This document shows positions 62,274-64,000 of a stretch of DNA of 64,000 bases, piece after piece; position 1 is the stretch's first letter; each line of letters starts with the position of its first letter. The position numbers and the translations under genes are program-made. The stretch lies in contig DATNNM010000014.1 in NCBI GenBank assembly GCA_035601835.1, forward strand, positions 1 to 64,000, in the 5' to 3' direction. Below the pieces are notes generated by a model that saw nothing but the letters and a program-made list of their open reading frames with translations, was not told where the DNA came from and did no database searches. The stretch is from Candidatus Tumulicola sp. (GTDB lineage Bacteria > Vulcanimicrobiota > Vulcanimicrobiia > Eremiobacterales > Eremiobacteraceae).

Positions 62274-64000
62274 ATGATACGGAGTCTCGTTTTTGTCGTT
62301 GCTTTCGTCGCGTTTGCGTCGACGCTCGCACTGGCGGCCTCGGGTCCGCCGCCGACGCGCGTTGCAAGCGTCAGCGACACGTTCTTCGGCGCGGCAGTGG
62401 CTGACCCATATCGGTGGCTTGAGAACGATCGCTCGCCGCAGGTATCCGCGTGGATCGATGCGCAGAACAAATACGCCGACGGCGTGTTCGCTCGTTTCAA
62501 GGACCAGGCCGGCATCAACGCGCGACTTCGGCAGTTGGCGCTGACCGGACCACAGCAGTTCGGCGCCAAGGTGGTCGCGGGCAAGCTCTTCTCCTTGCGG
62601 GAGGTTCCGCCGCAAGCGCAGCCGGTGCTCGCCGTCCAAGCGTGGCCGCTCGGCGCCTTGCGAACGCTCGTGGACACCAATCCGGCGGGCGGGCTCGTGT
62701 CGATCGAAGGTTACTGGCCGTCACCGGACGGGCGCTATGTCGCGTATGCGACCCAAGAAGCCGGCGCCGAAGCGACGACGATGCACGTCGTGGAGGTCGG
62801 ATCCGGTCGAATTCTGGCGGAGAGCCTGCCGCGCGTCGGGGGAGGCACGTCGACCGACGCGCTGGCTTGGGATGGCGACTCAAACGGCTTCGTCTACACG
62901 CACGTGCCGGCTCCGGGCAGCGTTCCAAAGGGACAAGAGTTCTTCAATTCGGTTCTTTTCCATCACAAACTTGGCTCTGCCGCGAGTGCTGATACGCTCG
63001 CGCTTGGCAAGGGCTTCTCGCCTGTGGCCGAGTGGAATGCGATGGACTCACCCGACGGTCGAGCCGCGGCGCTCGTGCACTACGGCGACGGCTCGTACTG
63101 CAACGTGTATCTGCGCGAAGGCGGACGCTGGGTCAAAGTCGTCGACGCTTCCGCGGGCGTGTTGGTGGGCGATGACGAGACGCGCGTCCTCACCGCTGCG
63201 TTCGTCGGCGACCGGCTATACGTCATCGAGACTACCGGGCACCCGCGCGGCGAGATCGTAGCGATCGATCCGCACGGAAAATCGCGCACGGTGCTCGCGC
63301 AAGGCGACTGGGCGGTGCGCGGGATCTATGCTATTCGCGGGGGCTTCCTGACCCGGGAGGTGTGGGGCCCCGCGTGGCGCGTGCGGCAGTTCACGGCGGC
63401 CGGCATGTTGGTGCGCACGGTCGCGCTGCCCTCGCGCGGCATCAGCGTGGGCACCATAGCGGCTGAGCCCGGAAGCTCCGCCGCGCTCATCGAGTACGCG
63501 GGCTGGACCACACCGGAGCGCTGGGTGCGCTACGATGCGCAAAGCGGCGCGCTCACGACGCTGTATCAGTTGAAGCCCGCGGCCGATTATTCGGACGTCG
63601 CCTTCACCGTGGAGTATGCGGTGTCGCGCGACGGCACGCGGGTGCCGTTCACGGTCCTCCACAAGCGCGGCGCCGCTGCGAATGCGACGGCACCGGGCAT
63701 CCTCACGGCCTACGGCGGCTACGGGCTCGAACAGGGGCCCTTCTTCATCGGCTCCGCTCTGTTCTGGATCGAACGTGGCGGCGTCTACATCGTCGCCAAC
63801 ATCCGCGGCGGCGGCGAACTCGGTGAAGCGTGGCACTTGGGCGGCAATCTCACGCACAAGCAGAACGACTACGACGACTTTGCGGCGGTCGCTCAAAAGG
63901 CGATTTCTTCGGGATGGGTGGCGCCCGGACGGCTGGGCATCGTCGGCGGCAGCAACGGCGGCTTGCTGATGGGCGCAGCGTTGACGCAGCATCCGGAGCT
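62274..64000 (+). CDS. Prolyl oligopeptidase family serine peptidase (3' truncated by window edge)
   Basis: 575 residues are visible; the end of the gene lies beyond the window. A signal peptide (MIRSLVFVVAFVAFASTLAL) and an excellent AGGAGG seven bases before ATG 62274 open it. The N-terminal propeller starts DPYRWLENDRSPQVSAWIDA, the standard S9A start. The catalytic domain begins near GTRVPFTVLHKRG, with ILTAYGGYGLEQGPFF and the nucleophile Ser in GIVGGSNGGLLMGAAL; the Asp and His lie outside the window. These enzymes cut short Pro-containing peptides; this one would act in the periplasm. Its predicted size is 680-720 residues. Confidence 0.93.
   Translation, partial: MIRSLVFVVAFVAFASTLALAASGPPPTRVASVSDTFFGAAVADPYRWLENDRSPQVSAWIDAQNKYADGVFARFKDQAGINARLRQLALTGPQQFGAKVVAGKLFSLREVPPQAQPVLAVQAWPLGALRTLVDTNPAGGLVSIEGYWPSPDGRYVAYATQEAGAEATTMHVVEVGSGRILAESLPRVGGGTSTDALAWDGDSNGFVYTHVPAPGSVPKGQEFFNSVLFHHKLGSAASADTLALGKGFSPVAEWNAMDSPDGRAAALVHYGDGSYCNVYLREGGRWVKVVDASAGVLVGDDETRVLTAAFVGDRLYVIETTGHPRGEIVAIDPHGKSRTVLAQGDWAVRGIYAIRGGFLTREVWGPAWRVRQFTAAGMLVRTVALPSRGISVGTIAAEPGSSAALIEYAGWTTPERWVRYDAQSGALTTLYQLKPAADYSDVAFTVEYAVSRDGTRVPFTVLHKRGAAANATAPGILTAYGGYGLEQGPFFIGSALFWIERGGVYIVANIRGGGELGEAWHLGGNLTHKQNDYDDFAAVAQKAISSGWVAPGRLGIVGGSNGGLLMGAALTQHPE

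Overview
The window is about 64 kb of GC-rich bacterial chromosome. It is densely packed, and many neighbouring genes share start/stop overlaps (ATGA, GTGA, TGATG). GTG and TTG starts are frequent. The organism looks like a double-membraned bacterium outside the Proteobacteria: it has an MlaE/MlaF/MlaD-type lipid transport set, a bacterial alpha-2-macroglobulin and a lipoprotein, next to traits common in the Terrabacteria (a PASTA-domain Ser/Thr kinase, a PyrR-headed pyrimidine operon, a SpoIID-like protein). A lineage such as Candidatus Eremiobacterota (WPS-2) or a relative would fit, but that is inference and not something the sequence proves.

Layout. 1-4.7 kb: the end of an alpha-2-macroglobulin gene and three type IV pilin-like genes, closed by a bidirectional terminator. 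4.7-7.3 kb: an accessory island with two tyrosine recombinase genes tightly coupled to an unrecognised gene between them, and just upstream a 28-bp dif-like site (11-bp arms, 6-bp centre). 7.4-11.2 kb: a secreted protein, a small unknown, a LuxR-type regulator, two HtrA-like proteases and an HxlR regulator facing a DUF5069 gene. 11.8-12.8 kb: a beta-propeller lipoprotein. 12.9-14.8 kb: a thioredoxin-fusion gene overlapping a gene with an in-frame TGA that reads U-G-S-C, followed at once by a SECIS-like hairpin; this is a selenoprotein of the UGSC family. 14.8-19.7 kb: rhomboid protease, mlaD/mlaF/mlaE, a small coiled-coil gene and rph.

19.8-31.1 kb: two secreted unknowns, glmS, gmk back to back with an NFACT gene, an acyltransferase, a lectin-like secreted protein, queA, a SpoIID protein and ruvB-ruvA-ruvC. 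31.2-41.8 kb: one long leftward transcription unit pyrR-pyrB-pyrC-carA-carB-PBP-PASTA kinase, joining pyrimidine synthesis to cell-wall control. 41.8-46.7 kb: an SDR protein and a cluster of secreted unknowns (HExxH protein, two tandem paralogues, a 52-residue secreted ORF between them). 46.6-53.1 kb: a GYD protein, valS, and clpX-clpP-tig with tRNA-Gly just upstream. 53.2-57.6 kb: a compact chemosensory module with a membrane CheA-like kinase, a CheY-like receiver, two CheX-like phosphatases and an acidic unknown. 57.7-64 kb: an OFA-type transporter, tRNA-Leu, a divergent TetR/MFS pair bounded by a 14-bp copy of the tRNA-Leu end, two small genes, tRNA-Lys and a prolyl oligopeptidase cut by the window end.

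The items most worth following up are the UGSC selenoprotein with its thioredoxin-fusion partner, the recombinase-unknown-recombinase unit with its dif-like site, and the transmembrane CheA/CheY/CheX/CheX module. Three families of short hairpin repeats lie between genes. No rRNA, CRISPR array or classical insertion sequence was seen.
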